DNA from: an uncultured Caldilineaceae bacterium | GTDB lineage: Bacteria; Chloroflexota; Anaerolineae; Caldilineales; Caldilineaceae | Assembly (NCBI GenBank): GCA_951812725.1 | Contig: OX638330.1 | Span: 2,046,001 to 2,110,000 of the forward strand | DNA: 64,000 bases | Reading direction: 5' to 3' | Shown: positions 44,150 through 53,366 of the stretch, piece by piece | Layout of the letters: each line of letters opens with the position of its first letter | How positions within the stretch are numbered: position 1 is the first letter of the stretch | Position numbers and translations under genes: made by a program | The notes under the pieces: model-generated | What the model was told of the DNA's origin: nothing | The model's database searches: none | The model's input: the letters and a program-made list of their open reading frames with translations, nothing else

Positions 44150-45118
44150 ATGCGACTCGGCAGTGGACAGTTCGTCTATGAAGAGGTCGATGGCTGGGGT
44201 GATGTTCCTGACGATTGGAATATAGTGGAGGTACCGGGGGTGGCAGTGGACTCTCAGGACAGGGTATATGTATTTTGCCGCAGCGAGCATCCGATTATTG
44301 TCTTCGACCGTGACGGGCAGTTCGTGCGCTCCTGGGGCGAGGGCCTGATAAAGCGCGCCCACGACATTATCGTCGGCCCGGACGACTCGATTTATTGTGT
44401 CGACGATTGGGGACATGCGGTTCACAAATTTACTACCGAGGGCGAGCTGCTGATGTCGATCGAGACTGCTGACAGTCCGGCTGACACTGGTTATATCTGG
44501 GATGTTCAGAAGGAAGTTCTGCGCGCGGGGCCGCCTTTCAACTATCCTACAGGGATTGCGCTGAACGAGGACGGGGAACTGTACGTGTCGGATGGCTACG
44601 GCAACGCGCGTGTTCACAAGTTCAGTTCTGAAGGAGATCTACTGCTGTCCTGGGGCGAGCCGGGAGAAAGTGTCGGTCAGTTCGTTACGCCGCACAATGT
44701 TTGCATAGACGGCGAGGGCACTGTCTATGTAGCCGACCGGCAGAACAGGCGTATGCAGCTATTTGACCCGGTAGGCGAGTTTATCGGCCAGTGGGACGAC
44801 ATCTGGTGGCCCTGCGACATGTGCATCGACGCAAATAAACATATGTATGTTGCCGAGGTGGGCGGCATCTTCATGGGCGAGACGAAGGAACCTGAATTCG
44901 ACAATCCGCCGGCCCGCATTACGGTGCGCGATATGAGCGGCAAAATTCTAAGCCAATGGGGGATGGAGGATCCGTACGGGTCAAACCGCTATTTCAGTCC
45001 GCACAATATTGCTCTTGATTCGCGGGGAGACTTGTATGTTGGCGAGGTTGCGGTCTCGTATCCTGATGGGACGACGCCCAAGGACTGGCGTGTGTTGAGG
45101 AAGTATGCGCGTGTCTGA
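44150..45118 (+). CDS. NHL-repeat beta-propeller protein
   Basis: A 322-residue beta-propeller, probably six-bladed. Repeats of the type VAVDSQDRVYVFCR, IALNEDGELYVSDGYGNARVHKF, VCIDGEGTVYVADRQNRRMQLF and IALDSRGDLYVGEV recur about every 45-55 residues. There is no signal peptide. The fold includes peptidyl-alpha-hydroxyglycine alpha-amidating lyases, lactonases and scaffold proteins. An enzymatic role as a lyase or lactonase acting after an oxygenase is possible, given the hydroxylases around it, but catalytic residues cannot be assigned. GAGAGGGGAAGAGG precedes the ATG. Confidence 0.87.
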   Translation: MRLGSGQFVYEEVDGWGDVPDDWNIVEVPGVAVDSQDRVYVFCRSEHPIIVFDRDGQFVRSWGEGLIKRAHDIIVGPDDSIYCVDDWGHAVHKFTTEGELLMSIETADSPADTGYIWDVQKEVLRAGPPFNYPTGIALNEDGELYVSDGYGNARVHKFSSEGDLLLSWGEPGESVGQFVTPHNVCIDGEGTVYVADRQNRRMQLFDPVGEFIGQWDDIWWPCDMCIDANKHMYVAEVGGIFMGETKEPEFDNPPARITVRDMSGKILSQWGMEDPYGSNRYFSPHNIALDSRGDLYVGEVAVSYPDGTTPKDWRVLRKYARV

Positions 45119-45207
45119 TTCATTCAAAGACGACACGATGGTCTGTCGCGCCTCATCATGGAGCAGGGATTCCGGATCCAAAATGCAAATAGGCGAAGGG
45201 TGACTAA

Positions 45208-46140
45208 ATGTTCGCAAATGAGATGCTAACAGTCCATGGGAAACGGCTCGAAACGGGGTCAGAGAGTTTCGGCAAACTCCGCTCTTCCGCGGACGCGCTG
45301 GAAGACTTAGATGAACTTCACTTCCGATTTGATAGGGATGGCTACCTTTATTTGCCTGGACTGCTCGATCGCGACACTCTTTCGGCGGCGCGGCGGACAA
45401 TGTTGGAGGCGCTGGCCGGCCTGGACTTTGTTGACACGGATTACCCGATTGGCGATGGCGTAGCCAAGCGTGAACTGGCAGTCTCCGCCAGAGATATGAT
45501 TGGACTGTCAAAGAACAATGATCCACTACGCCAGGCGCTCTTCGCTGGGCCGATGATAACTTTCTATGAGCGCTTCCTGGGCGGGCCGGTCCGTCCTCTC
45601 GATTTTACCTGGTGCCGGGTCAAGACGTCCGGTGCGGAAACGGCTACCAACCCTCACTATGACGTCGTTTTCATGGGGCGAGGCACAAAGAATCTGTATA
45701 CGAGTTGGACTCCACTCGGAGACATTCCCCGACAGATGGGCGGCCTGATGGTCCTGGAAAACTCTCACCGCCAGGAGGAGATTAAGGGCACGTACGGCCA
45801 GATGGACGTTGATGAATATTGCACGAATGAGCCAGAGGCAACTGAGACGGAGGAAGGGCAGAAACGCTGGCAGGGGAGTGGTTTCGGCACTTTTTCCGCG
45901 GATGCGGTGGCGCTGCGAGCAGAGTTAAGCAGCCGCTGGCTCACGACAGACTATCAGCTCGGCGACCTGTTGGTCTTCAGCATGTACACAATGCACGCAA
46001 GCACGGACAATCACACGAACAGGCTGCGGCTATCGACCGATACGCGCTATCAGCTTGCCTCGGAACCGGTGGACGAACGTTGGATTGGTGAAGACCCGAT
46101 TGCCCATGGCCCCGAGGCCAAGAAGGGAATCATCTGCTGA
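45208..46140 (+). CDS. Phytanoyl-CoA dioxygenase-family protein 3
   Basis: A 310-residue Fe(II)/2-oxoglutarate oxygenase. The triad is His150-x-Asp152 (NPHYDVVF) and His263 (TMHASTDN), followed by an Arg-rich segment (NRLRLSTDTRYQ) for 2-oxoglutarate binding. The N-terminal 35 residues precede the usual FDRDGYLYLPGLLD start. It is the longest of the four dioxygenases in the window and has an acidic insertion (about residues 205-225). It ends the plus-strand island; a minus-strand lipase-like gene ends 15 bases away in convergent orientation. Confidence 0.9.
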   Translation: MFANEMLTVHGKRLETGSESFGKLRSSADALEDLDELHFRFDRDGYLYLPGLLDRDTLSAARRTMLEALAGLDFVDTDYPIGDGVAKRELAVSARDMIGLSKNNDPLRQALFAGPMITFYERFLGGPVRPLDFTWCRVKTSGAETATNPHYDVVFMGRGTKNLYTSWTPLGDIPRQMGGLMVLENSHRQEEIKGTYGQMDVDEYCTNEPEATETEEGQKRWQGSGFGTFSADAVALRAELSSRWLTTDYQLGDLLVFSMYTMHASTDNHTNRLRLSTDTRYQLASEPVDERWIGEDPIAHGPEAKKGIIC

Positions 46141-46155
46141 GAGTGGTTGCCGGTC

Positions 46156-47208
46156 TTAGGAGGATCGGTCAGTCTCGAGGCAGCGGCTGTTCAGCCAGTC
46201 GAGGACCGCGCTGATGGGCCGTTCGCGCCCCAGGTCGTTGTGCAGTTCGTGATAGTAACCCTCATAAAGTCGCAGGCTCTTGTCGACAGAACTGACGTTA
46301 GAGAAGAATTCCTGCGTAGCGGCTGGCATGACCACGGCGTCGGCCAATCCCTGCAACATCAGGATTGGCAGGCGAATTTCGCCGGCCCGACCTCTGACCT
46401 CCTGCATGGTTTCAAAGAATTCCACCACCCAGCGGGCACTGCGTTTAGGCACTCCCAAGGAGTCCTGCAGGGCAAGTTGAACCTCTTCCCAGTCACGTGA
46501 AATAACGTCCAGATTGCCGCGCTGCTGAAAAGTGAGCGTGGGCTGAATCTTGTGCAGGAGTATGAGCATCGCTTTCAGAATGCGATTGACAGGAGAAAGA
46601 TCGTGCGATTGCAACGATGGGGAGGCTATGATGGCCAAATCGATTGCGCCCGGCGCCTCCATCAGGTGAAGGAGGCCTAGCAGCCCGCCCATGGAGTGGC
46701 CATAGAGGCAGCAAGGGAGGCCGGGGTTTCGCAGTCGGGCCATGGACACAACCTGCGTGATGTCGCTCAGGTAGTCATGAAAGCCCTGGACATAGCAGCG
46801 AGCCCCACCGGAGCGACCGAACCCCTGATGGTCATGTGCGTAAACAGTGTAACCGGATTGCTGTAGCGATGACACCAAGTGGCGGTAACGCCCTCCATGT
46901 TCGCCAAGCCCGTGCAGGATGAGGACAACGCCGCGGTTTGAAATAGATGGACTCCAGCGGCTGTAGTAGATCGGGAGGCCGCTTTCGCTGCGCAGGTAGC
47001 CGGTTGATTGGGCGGGCAATTTCTCAGGAGGAAACGCTGCCGGGACAGACGAAGTCCGGGCAAACTCTTCAACTGGCGAACAGAGTTGAATGCTCTGTTG
47101 ACCGAAGGCTGGAGGGGAGGAATTCAGGTTTTCACCTGAAACGCGGTCTGTCCCATTATTGGCAGGTGATTTCTCAGAGAGGTAATTTCGCTTCTTTGTC
47201 GCCTTCAT
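46156..47208 (-). CDS. Alpha/beta hydrolase, monoacylglycerol lipase-like
   Basis: A 350-residue serine hydrolase. The oxyanion region LILHGLGEH (about 96-104), nucleophile motif GHSMGG (Ser162), acid Asp in GLADAVV and His in YYHELHND form a complete catalytic set of the monoacylglycerol lipase/lysophospholipase type. The first 75 residues are a polar, probably disordered extension. The start is taken at the ATG complement of 47208-47206, which has AAGAGA just upstream; longer versions would overlap the preceding GNAT gene by far more. The 35-base overlap with that gene suggests translational coupling in a three-gene operon. Confidence 0.88.
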   Translation of the reverse strand: MKATKKRNYLSEKSPANNGTDRVSGENLNSSPPAFGQQSIQLCSPVEEFARTSSVPAAFPPEKLPAQSTGYLRSESGLPIYYSRWSPSISNRGVVLILHGLGEHGGRYRHLVSSLQQSGYTVYAHDHQGFGRSGGARCYVQGFHDYLSDITQVVSMARLRNPGLPCCLYGHSMGGLLGLLHLMEAPGAIDLAIIASPSLQSHDLSPVNRILKAMLILLHKIQPTLTFQQRGNLDVISRDWEEVQLALQDSLGVPKRSARWVVEFFETMQEVRGRAGEIRLPILMLQGLADAVVMPAATQEFFSNVSSVDKSLRLYEGYYHELHNDLGRERPISAVLDWLNSRCLETDRSS

Positions 47209-48277
47209 CGTTCTCTTGTTTCTTGACTTTTCCCGGTTGACTTTCCATGCCGGCGCCGCTGCTATCATCCTCTTGCGTGGCTTGCGGAGGCCAGACAGAA
47301 TCGTTCTCACCCCTCCATTTTTCGGGCTCCGCGGGCTCCTCTCCGTTTTCGTCCGCTTCCAAGGCAACTACCCAGCGTTGCCAGGGGGATTGTTGCCAGT
47401 GAAGGCCCAGTCGCTCGAAAGATTGTCGCGCTCTGTCCAGATGGCCCTCGCTGAAGGTACGCAGCCGAAGCCGTTGGGTATTTCCTTGCAAGCTATGTGC
47501 AAGGTGGGCGGTCAATTGACGTTCTACCTCTGTTCCCCACAGTCTGGGTGGCAGTGCAAGCAACAGTCGAAGTTCGTCCCTCCAGCGAAACTGTTGGACA
47601 AAGCCGATTTCGGTGTCTTCTTCAACCACCAGGAACACTTTTGAAGAGCGCACGGTGCTGGTGTGGATGGAGGCAATCATTGCCGTCTCTTCTGCCGCCG
47701 CATCGGGATAGGCGGCGGGCAGGAGTTCGGACATGCGGGCCCCGAAGCGGGCTGAAATCTGGGGGGAGAGTCGGTAACCGTCGGGCAGAGGAGGAGTTTC
47801 TGTCAGTGGCAAGTCGCCCACCATCTGCGTGTTCTGGTAGTCCGCCGAGCGCAGACCGATTTCGTCGAGAACTTGTGTAACTGTGGCTGGCGAGGCGGTT
47901 GCAAATCCAAAGTAGAAGTAAGGGTGAATCCCTTGTTCTTCAACATGGTCCAGGGCCGAATCAATGAGATCGGCGAAATCATCGCGGTTTTCCTCTACTT
48001 CCAGTGGTTCGACAAATGCCCAGTCGAACGTACCCGCGGCGTCGCCATCGTACTGGACAATGACGAATCCGATGATGCGATCACCTCTTGTTGCCACAAG
48101 TGTGTCCATCTGCTTGCCAAGGAAACGCGGTCCGAACCAGTGCATGAATAGCAGACGCCGCCACCAACTGCCGGCGATGGCTTCCATGCTACTCACATCG
48201 CTGGTTACACCAGAGACCAGCAGGTTCAGAACCTCGCGGACCTGACCAGAGTTTGCTTTCCCAATTTCAGTGACCAT
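47174..48277 (-). CDS. GNAT-family acetyltransferase-like protein
   Basis: A 367-residue protein with two GNAT-like halves. The N-terminal half shows RGDRIIGFVIVQYDG and the helix ending LDHVEEQGIHPYFYFGFA. The C-terminal half shows the acetyltransferase-like strand-helix pattern VFLVVEEDTEIGFVQQF, ending SFERLGLHW. The last 50 residues are acidic and low-complexity. It lacks a textbook acetyl-CoA loop, so activity is uncertain. Its ATG lies inside the end of the Nudix gene (11-base overlap) and its end overlaps the lipase start, so expression is tightly coupled. Confidence 0.7.
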   Translation of the reverse strand: MVTEIGKANSGQVREVLNLLVSGVTSDVSSMEAIAGSWWRRLLFMHWFGPRFLGKQMDTLVATRGDRIIGFVIVQYDGDAAGTFDWAFVEPLEVEENRDDFADLIDSALDHVEEQGIHPYFYFGFATASPATVTQVLDEIGLRSADYQNTQMVGDLPLTETPPLPDGYRLSPQISARFGARMSELLPAAYPDAAAEETAMIASIHTSTVRSSKVFLVVEEDTEIGFVQQFRWRDELRLLLALPPRLWGTEVERQLTAHLAHSLQGNTQRLRLRTFSEGHLDRARQSFERLGLHWQQSPWQRWVVALEADENGEEPAEPEKWRGENDSVWPPQATQEDDSSGAGMESQPGKVKKQENDEGDKEAKLPL

Positions 48278-48836
48278 TCAACAGTTCCATGGCGATTCGC
48301 AGACAGTCCCTTTCGCCGCCATATGCCAGCATCGTCAGGGCCTCACCTGCGGTGGCCCACTCGACCTTTTGGACCTCGATGCTGGCGTCGGAGAGCTGCC
48401 CTCCCACTACTAGGAGGAGAAAAAAGTCTACTTTTTTGAATACCTTCTCCGGAACAGTGCGGGCATATGTATCAAGATACTGATAGTGTACAGTCTTCAG
48501 AAAGGACTTATACTCGGTCTCCAGCCCCGTCTCCTCTTCTACTTCGCGCAGTGCCGCGGTCAGAGGCTTCTCAGCCGGGTAGAGCCGTCCCTTAGGCAGT
48601 TGCCAGCGACGGCATTCTTTATCTGTGGCGATGAGAGCCACCTGAATTGAATCGAGTGCCTCGGCCTGCTGCAGACGATAAGCAACACCGCCGGCAGAGT
48701 GGATGCGCCGAACGGTGTAGTTACTCAAGACTTCACTGGCGGCGGCGCCGCGACCATCAGGAAAATCACAATAGCCTCCCCCATGTGGCGCTGAAACAAC
48801 CTTTATAGCATTCCAACTTTGTTGCGGAGCGATCAT
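48267..48836 (-). CDS. Nudix hydrolase
   Basis: A 189-residue protein with a complete Nudix box: Gly83, Glu89, Arg97-Glu98, Glu100-Glu101-Glu102 and Gly104 (REVEEETG). The box coordinates Mg2+ for hydrolysis of nucleoside diphosphates linked to other groups. The preceding WQLPKGRLYPAE is typical of Ap4A or ADP-ribose-type and related housecleaning enzymes. The N-terminal 40 residues are a variable extension. The start at the complement of 48836-48834 is the first ATG in frame; a start nearer TVRRIHSAGGVAYR is also possible. First gene of the three-gene minus-strand operon. Confidence 0.9.
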   Translation of the reverse strand: MIAPQQSWNAIKVVSAPHGGGYCDFPDGRGAAASEVLSNYTVRRIHSAGGVAYRLQQAEALDSIQVALIATDKECRRWQLPKGRLYPAEKPLTAALREVEEETGLETEYKSFLKTVHYQYLDTYARTVPEKVFKKVDFFLLLVVGGQLSDASIEVQKVEWATAGEALTMLAYGGERDCLRIAMELLNGH

Positions 48837-48959
48837 CTTCTATTTTCCGGCGGATACTTTTCCCATCTATTTCGACCGTGTAGATCGCCTGCGTTGTTGT
48901 GTGTGATATTAAATCATGATTTCCAGCGCACAGGTAACTTTCTTAAAAAGCGATACGCT

Positions 48960-49460
48960 TCATTGCCTTTCGTCAGGCATAGCGCCGTCGGAAACGATGG
49001 CGGCCAGTCCACGAGCCACCTGTTCCCAATTGTTTGGTGGAAACTGGGCGAGTTGCTGTGGCAGCAGCGATTGCGACGTGAACGGAAGGGCGCCAGCCAA
49101 TTCGGCGAGGGTCCAGACTGAACGGGCGCGCGCTAGAACAACATGTATTTCCATCCACTTCGACAGTAGCACCAGCCACTGGGCCAGACTCTCTCCTGCG
49201 CCAACAGCAGGTTGTGGAGCCGGCGCCTTCTCTGGGAATCGCACCGAGGTCTTGCCGGCTTGATCGATCCACAGTCGGTGCGGGATTACAGGGCCGGGCG
49301 ACATTTGCGCTGCGGTCCAACAGGCAAAATTCTGGTGCAGATCCGAGATAATAGGCGGATGCAACCACTCCACCGCGGCGGCAATGGGCCGGCTGCGCGG
49401 GGGATGGCAGGGAGATGCCGTCAGGCTCTTGTATTCGTCGAACCAGTACCACTTGGCCAT
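48960..49460 (-). CDS. Hypothetical protein
   Basis: A 166-residue protein that I do not recognise. The frame looks real: an N-terminal aromatic start MAKWYWFDEY, a proline-rich middle, and an amphipathic C-terminal half (LAQWLVLLSKWMEIHVVLARA, then NNWEQVARGLAAIVSD). A second ORF in another frame of the same strand (48973-49473) has the Arg/Cys/Ser-rich composition of a shadow. No ribosome binding site is evident at the ATG. It precedes the Nudix gene by 123 bases. Confidence 0.5.
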   Translation of the reverse strand: MAKWYWFDEYKSLTASPCHPPRSRPIAAAVEWLHPPIISDLHQNFACWTAAQMSPGPVIPHRLWIDQAGKTSVRFPEKAPAPQPAVGAGESLAQWLVLLSKWMEIHVVLARARSVWTLAELAGALPFTSQSLLPQQLAQFPPNNWEQVARGLAAIVSDGAMPDERQ

Positions 49461-49894
49461 GAATTGCGCTCAAACTTCAGGCTTGCAGGAACAGCGAATC
49501 TGACATAGTACGTCGCCACCAATCAACAGATGTTGCGCCAAACGGGGCGGTCCAGCCATCTCAGTTGCGCGCCAATTCCAACTGGACATTCGGCAGCAAT
49601 GAGTTTTCGGCACTCCAAGACTAAGGCGCCGTTTTGCAACATAGGTTGGCACAGATAATATCACAGTCGAGAAAATATGGCAGACTGAAAGAACCGATCG
49701 GATAGCCTTTGAGACTTGCTCATACCACGTTTTGATCAGAATTATTGAGATGGAGCGATTGTCCGTCTAGCAGGAGATTGTCGTTTTGCTGGCCGGCCAA
49801 CAGTGGGGAGTCAAAGGCGGTAGCCATGCATCCCGTGAATAGCGCGTCTGCAAACGGTCCGGAAGAGTTGGCCAGGCGCCCGGTATAGGGTATC
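49461..49894. other. Divergent intergenic region upstream of RNase D
   Basis: 434 bases with no convincing gene. A 64-codon minus-strand frame at 49470-49664 has no ribosome binding site or recognisable sequence. A -10-like TATAGG at 49884-49889 lies five bases before the first RNase D ATG. Confidence 0.4.
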
Positions 49895-51196
49895 ATGCAG
49901 CCGCTACGTAAGAGGACCTCACTTCAATTTTCCAGGGAGAATACAGCAGCAATGACCCGTCCTGTGCACAAACGCGGGCGCCGAAGTAGAAATTCAGGGA
50001 ACCGACGGCGTACAGCAATCGCCCCTCCTACGCTCGTGCAGTCCGACAGAGAATATCGTCGATTTCTTGCGCATATATCCGGTCAACCATGGTTGGCGTT
50101 GGATACCGAAAGTGACAGCCTTTTTCGCTATACACCGCGCGTTTGTCTGATTCAGGTAACGGTTCCGGCCGAGGAAGGCAGCACAAAGGGGTCGGCTGAA
50201 AATGGAGCCGTTGTCGACTTCCTGGTCGATCCATTGCGATCGCTCGATCTGTCCGACTTGGGCAAAGTTCTCGCAGATGACACGACAGAGATCATTCTCC
50301 ACGCAGCCGAGAACGATATCCTGACCCTGCAGAGGGATTGCGAATTCCGGATCCGGAGGCTTTTTGACACGCAGTTGGCCGCCCGCATTCTGGGGCGTCA
50401 GGGCATTGGACTGGCGAAGGTCTTGCAGGATGAATTCAACGTTGAAAGCGACAAACGGATGCAGCGTACAAATTGGGGCCAGCGTCCGTTAACCCAACAG
50501 CAGATGACATACGCCCAGATAGACACGCATTACCTGCCCGCCCTGCGAGTCCGGCAGGCAGGGCTCCTACAGAAGGCAGGTCGCTGGGAAGAGGCCCAGG
50601 CTGCATTTCGGATGTTGGAGTTGGTCGAGTACCGGCCGCCGGAGCCGCGCACTGTCTGGCAGATGAAGCAGATCCGCTCTGTGCTGGCGAATGACATGGG
50701 AGTCCTTAAGGCAGTCTGGGATTGGCGAGAAAAGTTTTCCAAGCATGCGGAACGGCCCCCGTTCAAAGTATTGGGCGAGGACTCGATGGTAGCAATTGCG
50801 CAGAGACGACCGCAAACACTGAACGCGCTCGGGGAAATTCCCGGCTTAAGCGTGCGGCAAGTCGAGCGATTTGGAAAGGAGTTGTTGGCCGCGGTTCGTC
50901 TGGGAGAAGAGCAGCCTGTGCCCAAACGGCCTTCGCCCCTAAGGAGGGCGGAAACTGTCCTCACTGCGGAAGGAAGGAAGCGCTATGAGCACCTGCGCCA
51001 GTGGAGGACTAAGACAGCGGCGGCGCGCGGCGTCGATCCTGACATCGTGTTCAGCAACGAAACGCTTATACAGATAACGGCTGACCGACCTACTTCGGTG
51101 GACGCTCTGCAGGAGATTCCATCGGTAGGGCGCTGGAAGGCAAGAGCATATGGGCCGGCTCTACTAGAACTCCTCGGTAACAACATCACGACTTGA
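49895..51196 (+). CDS. rnd: Ribonuclease D-like 3'-5' exonuclease
   Basis: A protein of up to 433 residues with a DEDDy exonuclease domain: DTESD (motif I), HAAENDILTL (motif II) and YAQIDTHYL (motif III with Tyr and Asp), roughly residues 68-210. Two HRDC helical domains follow at about 230-310 and 355-430. RNase D trims 3' ends of stable RNA precursors. The first 45 residues are strongly basic and not part of the fold. ATG 49895 has a -10-like box right before it, and ATG 49952 has AGGGAGA 12 bases upstream, so either may be used. Confidence 0.92.
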   Translation: MQPLRKRTSLQFSRENTAAMTRPVHKRGRRSRNSGNRRRTAIAPPTLVQSDREYRRFLAHISGQPWLALDTESDSLFRYTPRVCLIQVTVPAEEGSTKGSAENGAVVDFLVDPLRSLDLSDLGKVLADDTTEIILHAAENDILTLQRDCEFRIRRLFDTQLAARILGRQGIGLAKVLQDEFNVESDKRMQRTNWGQRPLTQQQMTYAQIDTHYLPALRVRQAGLLQKAGRWEEAQAAFRMLELVEYRPPEPRTVWQMKQIRSVLANDMGVLKAVWDWREKFSKHAERPPFKVLGEDSMVAIAQRRPQTLNALGEIPGLSVRQVERFGKELLAAVRLGEEQPVPKRPSPLRRAETVLTAEGRKRYEHLRQWRTKTAAARGVDPDIVFSNETLIQITADRPTSVDALQEIPSVGRWKARAYGPALLELLGNNITT

Positions 51197-51286
51197 CAGG
51201 CAAATGATAGCGAGGCAGCTAGCGACTCCACGGTGGTCGACCGCGCTGCCAGAATACTCCTGATTCTAGATCTAACATAGTTCAGG

Positions 51287-53152
51287 TCAGGCGGGCTGGA
51301 GCGCTAGCGGGTCGGGCAGGTCGTCGGAGTCGACCTTCCCTTCGAAGACATCGACAAACTCGTGCTCTTCGAGCGTTTCATGTGTTAGCAGTGCTTCGGC
51401 CACTGCGTCCAATCTAAGCCGATGAATTCTGAGAATGTTGCGAACTCGATCGTGTTGCTCTCTCACGATAAGCTGCACTTCGCTGTCAAGAGCTTCTGCC
51501 ACCTCTTCGCTGTAATCACGCTGCTCGGTTAACTCGCGGCCAAGGAAGGGGTTTTCTTCCTGGCTTCCGATCTGAAGAGGCCCCATCCTTTTGCTCATCC
51601 CATACTTCATCACCATGGCTCTTGCCAAACGGGTGATTGTCTGGATGTCATTGCTGGCGCCGTTGGAAATGTCTGCAAAGACAAGTTCCTCGGCTACGCG
51701 GCCACCCAGCCCAACGGCGATGCGGTCAATAAAATATGATCGCGGCAGCAGATAGCGGTCTCGCTCCGGAACCGTCAACGTGACGCCGCCTGTCATGCCG
51801 CGAGGGATAATTGTAACTTTGCGTAATGGGTCTGCGCCTTTAACTACATGTGCAATGATTGCATGGCCGGCTTCGTGGTAGGCTACAACGCGCCGCTCAC
51901 TATCGGTTATCAGCCGGCTGCGTCTTTCCGGCCCTCCCATTGCGATTCGCTCAATCGATTCCTGCATCTCGTTCATTGCAATCGTGCGAGTGTTTCGACG
52001 CGCGGCCAGAATTGCAGCTTCGTTTACCAGGTTTTCCAAGTCGGCACCGACAAAGCCGGGCGTCTGTCGAGCGATCAGATCCAGATCCACATTGGGGTCG
52101 AGGGGCTTGCCTTTTACATGAACATCGAGAATGGCCCTTCGTCCCGACAGGTCGGGCCGGTCCATGGTTACGCGTCTGTCAAATCGCCCGGGACGAAGCA
52201 GGGCGGGGTCGAGGATGTCCGGACGGTTAGTGGCGGCCACCAGGATGACATTGGTATCGGTGCCAAAACCGTCCATTTCCACCAGGATCTGGTTAAGGGT
52301 CTGCTCGCGCTCGTCGTGGGAACCTCCCAGACCAGTGCCCCGGTAGCGCCCGACCGCGTCGATTTCGTCAATGAAGACAATGCAGGGGCTATTTCGTTTC
52401 GCCTGCTCGAACAGGTCGCGCACACGGCTTGCGCCAACGCCGACAAACATTTCGACGAATTCAGAACCGCTAATGCTGAAGAATGGAACACCGGCTTCAC
52501 CCGAAACTGCCTTGGCCATGAGTGTTTTTCCGGTGCCGGGCGGCCCGACCAACAGTACTCCTTTGGGGATGCGTGCGCCCAGAGCGACGAACTTCTGCGG
52601 CTCCTTCAGAAACTCTACGATCTCCTCTAGTTCTTGCTTTGCTTCATCGGCTCCGGCCACGTCGCCAAATGTTACAGTGGGTCTATCGCCAACGAACATC
52701 CGGGCTTTACTCTTTCCGAAGGAGAGCGCTTGATTATTGCCGCTCTGGCTCTGGCGGAACAGAAATAGAAAGAGACCGGCGATCAGAATCAGGGGAAGTA
52801 AGTTAATGACCAAGGCGAACCAGTTGCCCGAATTGGATGGTGGTTGGACATTGATTTTAACTTTGGCCAGGCTCACCTCGGAGACGCCCATGCCTTGAAG
52901 TGTTCGCGTGAGAGCGACCCCTTCCTCTTTGCGGCTGGAAAGCGGTTGGTCGCTGCCATGCGAGAAAATCTGCAACCTTTCCCCGCGTACGTCGATTCGT
53001 GCGATATCGCCGCGCTCGACCTGTCTGGCAACGTCGCTCAGACTGACATTTTCCGGCCTCTCGTTAGGGCCGTAGACATTAAGAAAGAGGGCGGCGGCGG
53101 CCACCAAAATCAGCAGATAAACAAAAGCGTTTCGAGTCCAGTTTCCGCTCAC
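51287..53152 (-). CDS. ftsH: ATP-dependent zinc metalloprotease FtsH
   Basis: A 621-residue membrane-bound AAA+ protease that degrades damaged membrane proteins and short-lived regulators. Two transmembrane helices (about 11-26 and 111-132) flank a small extracytoplasmic domain. Walker A is GPPGTGKT (203-210), Walker B IDEID (261-265), second region of homology RPGRFDRR (320-327), and zinc site HEAGH (426-430). The length is normal. The GTG start (complement of 53152-53150) has GAGGAGA about four to six bases upstream, and an extended -10 promoter lies at 53189-53194. It converges with RNase D. The window contains one copy; Chloroflexota often carry several. Confidence 0.97.
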   Translation of the reverse strand: MSGNWTRNAFVYLLILVAAAALFLNVYGPNERPENVSLSDVARQVERGDIARIDVRGERLQIFSHGSDQPLSSRKEEGVALTRTLQGMGVSEVSLAKVKINVQPPSNSGNWFALVINLLPLILIAGLFLFLFRQSQSGNNQALSFGKSKARMFVGDRPTVTFGDVAGADEAKQELEEIVEFLKEPQKFVALGARIPKGVLLVGPPGTGKTLMAKAVSGEAGVPFFSISGSEFVEMFVGVGASRVRDLFEQAKRNSPCIVFIDEIDAVGRYRGTGLGGSHDEREQTLNQILVEMDGFGTDTNVILVAATNRPDILDPALLRPGRFDRRVTMDRPDLSGRRAILDVHVKGKPLDPNVDLDLIARQTPGFVGADLENLVNEAAILAARRNTRTIAMNEMQESIERIAMGGPERRSRLITDSERRVVAYHEAGHAIIAHVVKGADPLRKVTIIPRGMTGGVTLTVPERDRYLLPRSYFIDRIAVGLGGRVAEELVFADISNGASNDIQTITRLARAMVMKYGMSKRMGPLQIGSQEENPFLGRELTEQRDYSEEVAEALDSEVQLIVREQHDRVRNILRIHRLRLDAVAEALLTHETLEEHEFVDVFEGKVDSDDLPDPLALQPA

Positions 53153-53188
53153 AGAATCTCCTCAAAGATCAGATTTCACTGCGACAGC

Positions 53189-53218
53189 AGTATAACATGG
53201 AGGCCGCGGCTTCGCGAA
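53189..53218 (-). promoter_or_regulatory. Extended -10 promoter of ftsH
   Basis: On the minus strand, TATACT (complement of 53194-53189) is preceded by TGT, giving an extended -10. A weak TTCGCG (53218-53213) lies at -35 spacing. It sits about 35 bases upstream of the ftsH GTG. Confidence 0.45.
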
Positions 53219-53366
53219 AGCCAGGGTAATTGGGCGAAAGTAGCGTTCGAAAATGACCAGCTTGCCGGCCATGAAGCATTGCCTATGTAAGGGATCCATT
53301 GGCATGCGTTTGCAGGTTCCTGCGCTTAACACTGAGCAATTGCCTCACACATTCTTTTGGGGCTTT

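Noticed and set aside
48973-49473. Second long minus-strand frame overlapping the hypothetical gene 48960-49460
   Set aside because: Ser/Arg/Cys-rich shadow composition; the other frame has a normal amphipathic protein pattern.
49470-49664. 64-codon minus-strand frame upstream of the hypothetical gene
   Set aside because: No ribosome site, no recognisable sequence, and composition not protein-like.
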